6,260 bases of DNA from Candidatus Dojkabacteria bacterium (lineage in GTDB: Bacteria > Patescibacteriota > Dojkabacteria > J137). The notes under the pieces were generated by a model. That model did not search any database and had not been told where the DNA came from. It saw nothing but the letters and a program-made list of their open reading frames with translations. This document shows, piece by piece, positions 6,153 through 6,260 of this stretch. The stretch is from the NCBI GenBank assembly GCA_003694175.1, contig RFKV01000043.1, forward strand, positions 1 to 6,260, given 5' to 3'. Both the position numbers and the translations under genes were made by a program. How positions within the stretch are numbered: position 1 is the first letter of the stretch; each line of letters opens with the position of its first letter.

Positions 6153-6260
6153 TTAAATTTGTGCATCGTAGCCAAAATTTTGAAGTGACATAAATTGGTT
6201 AATAAATTGGTTAATTGTTGATTCAACAAGAAGGTTATGATCACCAAAAAACTTAATGTA
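6153..6260 (-). CDS. Possible C-terminal end of an upstream minus-strand gene (partial)
   Basis: Reading into the window on the minus strand, one frame is open for 35 codons and ends in TAA (6153-6155), 96 bases before the ileS start. The peptide looks protein-like: it begins YIKFFGDHNLLVE, continues with a helical stretch containing INQFINQF, and ends NFGYDAQI. I do not recognise it. A second minus-strand frame is also open here for a similar length but gives a less protein-like composition. If real, the gene would be co-directional with ileS and could even be the first gene of the operon. Confidence 0.35.
   Translation of the reverse strand, partial: YIKFFGDHNLLVESTINQFINQFMSLQNFGYDAQI
6190..6215. 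repeat. 12-bp tandem duplication upstream of ileS
   Basis: AAATTGGTTAAT occurs twice head to tail (6192-6203 and 6204-6215), and the 12-base period extends 2 bases further left, to 6190. In the candidate minus-strand reading frame the duplication is in frame and accounts for the repeated Asn-Gln-Phe in INQFINQF. It may be a slippage duplication in coding DNA or, if the region is non-coding, paired binding sites. Confidence 0.75.
6215..6229. repeat. 15-bp perfect palindrome adjoining the tandem repeat
   Basis: TTGTTGA-T-TCAACAA has 7-base arms around one central base, directly next to the 12-bp tandem duplication. This operator-like shape could bind a dimeric regulator, about 160 bases upstream of ileS. 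It falls inside the possible upstream coding tail, so it may simply be codon sequence. Confidence 0.35.

Noticed and set aside
6118..6156. Short plus-strand ORF starting at ATG 6118
   Set aside because: Only 12 codons, no ribosome binding site, and antisense to the operon leader.
6144..6258. 11-bp inverted repeat CATTAAGTTTT (6144-6154) / AAAACTTAATG (6248-6258)
   Set aside because: Perfect, but the arms are AT-rich and 93 bases apart with no other mobile-element sign such as target duplications or a transposase; likely chance.
1..6260. parS site (TGTTTCACGTGAAACA-like) for the encoded ParB
   Set aside because: No full or near match was seen by eye on either strand; the few CGTG-containing spots (e.g. 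near 1314 and 5823) are not palindromic in the required way. A site may lie outside the window.
6057..6260. T-box riboswitch upstream of ileS
   Set aside because: No AGGGUGGNACCGCG-like T-box sequence, no GC-rich stem and no terminator/antiterminator pair; the leader after the likely upstream stop is only 96 bases.

Overview
The window is AT-rich bacterial DNA dominated by one tightly packed minus-strand operon. In transcription order it reads ileS (isoleucyl-tRNA synthetase), parA, parB, then a multidomain protein with an N-terminal Amidase_3 (N-acetylmuramoyl-L-alanine amidase) fold. The junctions are extreme: ileS/parA and parA/parB each overlap by 4 bases (ATGA), and the parB stop codon is directly followed by the amidase start codon (TAAATG). 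None of the four starts has a recognisable Shine-Dalgarno sequence, so translation of the three downstream genes is probably coupled.

The organism cannot be fixed from the sequence alone. AT-rich DNA, a 996-residue IleS of the long 'eukaryotic-like' (IleS2) class, a chromosomal-type ParA/ParB pair, compact spacing and absent Shine-Dalgarno signals fit a reduced-genome bacterium. A Patescibacteria/CPR lineage is my best guess, held at moderate to low confidence. All four operon genes are full length under the standard code and two end in TGA, so nothing here asks for the TGA-as-glycine code of Gracilibacteria/Absconditabacteria.

Layout: 1-117, the C-terminal end of an unrecognised plus-strand gene, convergent with the operon. 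118-145, a 28-base convergent gap with no convincing terminator. 146-1402, the amidase-like protein. 1403-2269, parB. 2266-3069, parA. 3066-6056, ileS. 6057-6152, the probable ileS leader/promoter region with one weak promoter candidate. 6153-6260, a possible C-terminal end of another minus-strand gene, containing a perfect 12-bp tandem duplication and a 15-bp palindrome.

ParA and ParB form the chromosome (or large replicon) segregation system. The most notable element is the last operon gene. It has the four amidase catalytic residues but no visible export signal, followed by an acidic aromatic linker, a DUF4214-like helical module, an almost perfect seven-heptad coiled coil, and a basic tail ending in a short amphipathic segment resembling membrane-targeting helices. 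That architecture, encoded directly behind parAB, makes it a candidate link between the envelope and chromosome segregation or division, but this is inference. No tRNA, rRNA, CRISPR array, insertion sequence or parS site was seen.
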